From: an uncultured Erysipelotrichaceae bacterium
GTDB lineage: Bacteria; Bacillota_I; Bacilli_A; Erysipelotrichales; Coprobacillaceae
Assembly (NCBI GenBank): GCA_900544435.1
Contig: UQVG01000103.1
Span: 1-7,079 of the forward strand
Direction of reading: 5' to 3'
DNA length: 7,079 nt
The position numbers and the translations under genes are program-made. Shown piece by piece: positions 6,335-7,079 of the stretch (positions are counted from its first letter, which is position 1; each line of letters begins with the position of its first letter). The notes under the pieces are model-generated. The model was not told where the DNA came from, did not search any database, and worked only from the letters and a program-made list of their open reading frames with translations.

Positions 6335-6346
6335 GTCTGTTTTTTT
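6319..6346 (+). terminator. terminator of the tetR-family gene
   Basis: ACAGACTT (6319-6326) pairs perfectly with AAGTCTGT (6333-6340) around a six-base loop, followed by seven Ts (6340-6346). The stem overlaps the last codons and the stop of the gene. Confidence 0.87.
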
Positions 6347-6364
6347 GGTTATTTTACTTATTTT

Positions 6365-6392
6365 GTCCATTTTATAATCAATAAAAGAGGAC
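6365..6392. promoter_or_regulatory. imperfect palindrome upstream of DUF308 gene (candidate TetR operator)
   Basis: GTCC (6365-6368) pairs with GGAC (6389-6392), and TTTTAT (6370-6375) with ATAAAA (6381-6386), with a one- versus two-base mismatch between the blocks and an AATCA centre. No T-run follows, so it does not look like a terminator. It covers a TATAAT (6373-6378) that could be a -10 box, the usual place for a repressor site. Assignment to the adjacent TetR protein is inference. Confidence 0.35.
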
Positions 6393-6398
6393 TATATT
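6371..6398 (+). promoter_or_regulatory. possible promoter of the DUF308 gene
   Basis: TTTATA (6371-6376) and TATATT (6393-6398) are 16 bases apart and would give a leader of about 14 bases. TATAAT at 6373-6378 is a better -10 by itself but lacks a matching -35 at normal distance. A promoter is expected here because a terminator closes the gene upstream; which boxes are used is unclear. Confidence 0.35.
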
Positions 6399-6418
6399 AT
6401 AAGTAGGAAGTGATACAT

Positions 6419-6976
6419 ATGAAAACATTAAATAAAGTAAAAATGAGTATTTGGATCAACGCTTTAAGTGCAATTATTATTGGTATTTTATTCTTGATCA
6501 ATCCTCAAGAATCATTTCAAATGATTACGATTATTGCAGGAGTAATTATAACAGCAACAGGTATTCTTGATTTTATTTATTATTTTAATGGATGGTTAGA
6601 TATTTATTTTATGAAGAATACATTATTAAGTGGTTTTCTAAAATGTTTGTTAGGAATCTTTGTGTTAACACATATACCACTTATGACAACTTTCTTCTCT
6701 TATATTTTTAGTTTATATATTATTATTAGTGCTTTATATTGTTTTGAAGCGTATACGTTTATTAAATCAGTGATCAGTTATTCTTTAACTTTTGATTATA
6801 TTGTTGTTACAATTTTAATATTTACAGGTCTTGCGATGTTCTTTTTAGCACCAAGTACAGTGATTTCATCTTCATTTGTCATTGGCATATTATTTTTAAT
6901 TAATGGAATATCTAATCTCTTTATTGCCTTTAGATTAACAAGAATTATTAAACAATATAGAACTTATATTCAATAA
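6419..6976 (+). CDS. DUF308/HdeD-like six-helix membrane protein
   Basis: An integral membrane protein of unknown role. The 185 residues show six hydrophobic segments in three helix pairs (about 12-29 and 35-55, 67-86 and 90-112, 126-145 and 150-172). Each pair recalls the DUF308 repeat, with Gly-containing stretches such as IIGILFLINPQES (20-32) and FVIGILFLINGIS (153-165). HdeD of Escherichia coli, a family member, is linked to acid resistance, but that role cannot be transferred. The ATG at 6419 is chosen over the in-frame GTG at 6410: AGGAAG (6405-6410) is then eight bases upstream, whereas with the GTG it would overlap the start. It is a single-gene unit with its own terminator, following a TetR-type regulator that may control it. 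Confidence 0.8.
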   Translation: MKTLNKVKMSIWINALSAIIIGILFLINPQESFQMITIIAGVIITATGILDFIYYFNGWLDIYFMKNTLLSGFLKCLLGIFVLTHIPLMTTFFSYIFSLYIIISALYCFEAYTFIKSVISYSLTFDYIVVTILIFTGLAMFFLAPSTVISSSFVIGILFLINGISNLFIAFRLTRIIKQYRTYIQ

Positions 6977-6997
6977 GCAGAGAAATCTGCTTTTTTT
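6976..6997 (+). terminator. terminator of the DUF308 gene
   Basis: AGCAGA (6976-6981) pairs with TCTGCT (6986-6991) around a stable GAAA tetraloop, followed by a run of seven Ts (6991-6997). It starts at the last base of the stop codon. Confidence 0.87.
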
Positions 6998-7010
6998 AAT
7001 AATTAAAATA

Positions 7011-7041
7011 TTTTAGCACTCATCTATTGACAGTGCTAAAA
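7011..7041. promoter_or_regulatory. CIRCE element (HrcA operator)
   Basis: TTAGCACTC (7013-7021), nine bases, then CAGTGCTAA (7031-7039) matches the CIRCE consensus TTAGCACTC-N9-GAGTGCTAA at 17 of 18 arm positions with exact spacing. The arms extend to TTTTAGCACT and AGTGCTAAAA. HrcA binds this site to repress chaperone genes (groESL, hrcA-grpE-dnaK and others), so a heat-shock gene should begin right after the window. The one mismatch (C7031) falls inside the overlapping -35 box. Confidence 0.95.
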
Positions 7042-7055
7042 GTAAGAACTATAAT
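7027..7055 (+). promoter_or_regulatory. consensus sigma-A promoter overlapping CIRCE
   Basis: TTGACA (7027-7032) and TATAAT (7050-7055) are both perfect and 17 bases apart, the optimal spacing. The right CIRCE arm starts within the -35 box and runs into the spacer, so HrcA binding would block RNA polymerase. Transcription should start near 7062. Confidence 0.93.
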
Positions 7056-7068
7056 GTATTTAGAAATT

Positions 7069-7076
7069 AGGAAAGG
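7069..7076 (+). promoter_or_regulatory. possible ribosome binding site of the gene beyond the window
   Basis: AGGAAAGG lies about 7-14 bases after the expected transcription start and three bases from the window end. If used, the start codon would be just outside the window and the leader very short. The chaperone identity cannot be determined. Confidence 0.4.
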
Positions 7077-7079
7077 TAT

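Noticed and set aside
6410..6418. GTG start for the DUF308 gene
   Set aside because: It would overlap its own AGGAAG ribosome binding site; the ATG at 6419 is spaced correctly.

Overview
This window reads as chromosomal DNA from a strongly AT-rich, low-GC Gram-positive bacterium (Firmicutes). The signs are A/T-ending codons, strong AGGAGG-type ribosome binding sites, short hairpin-plus-T-run terminators, a sortase-type cell-wall anchor, and a CIRCE heat-shock operator. The style (VKTGD sorting signal, NEAT/Shp heme proteins, very A/T-biased codons) fits an anaerobic gut lineage such as Erysipelotrichales/Coprobacillaceae or a related clostridium. That placement is inference and only moderately certain.

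Positions 1-5194 hold one heme-acquisition operon of five same-strand genes: (1) a wall-anchored protein with three NEAT-like domains, (2) an Shp-type membrane-anchored heme-binding protein, (3) an IsdE/HtsA-type heme-binding protein, (4) an FecCD-type permease and (5) an ABC ATPase. The order matches the shr-shp-htsABC operon of group A Streptococcus. The inferred route is heme captured at the wall by the NEAT protein, passed to Shp, then to the solute-binding protein, then imported by permease plus ATPase. Genes 2-5 overlap end to end (23, 14 and 11 bases), which suggests translational coupling. A 9-bp hairpin with a short T-run lies between genes 1 and 2 and may lower expression downstream. 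A clear terminator ends the operon at 5175-5194.

Positions 5196-6997 hold three single-gene units, each closed by its own terminator: luxS (S-ribosylhomocysteine lyase, AI-2 synthesis), a TetR-family regulator, and a six-helix DUF308/HdeD-like membrane protein. An imperfect palindrome upstream of the last gene is a candidate operator for the TetR regulator.

The right edge (7011-7079) holds a near-perfect CIRCE operator fused to a consensus sigma-A promoter, with a possible ribosome binding site at the very end. A HrcA-controlled chaperone gene or operon probably starts just outside the window.

The main oddities are a heme-binding protein whose lipobox cysteine is a tyrosine, NEAT domains that lack the usual YxxxY signature and are methionine-rich at the expected ligand positions, and a CIRCE element whose only mismatch creates a perfect -35 box. 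No mobile element, CRISPR array, tRNA or rRNA was seen. No stretch over 300 bases lacks a gene.
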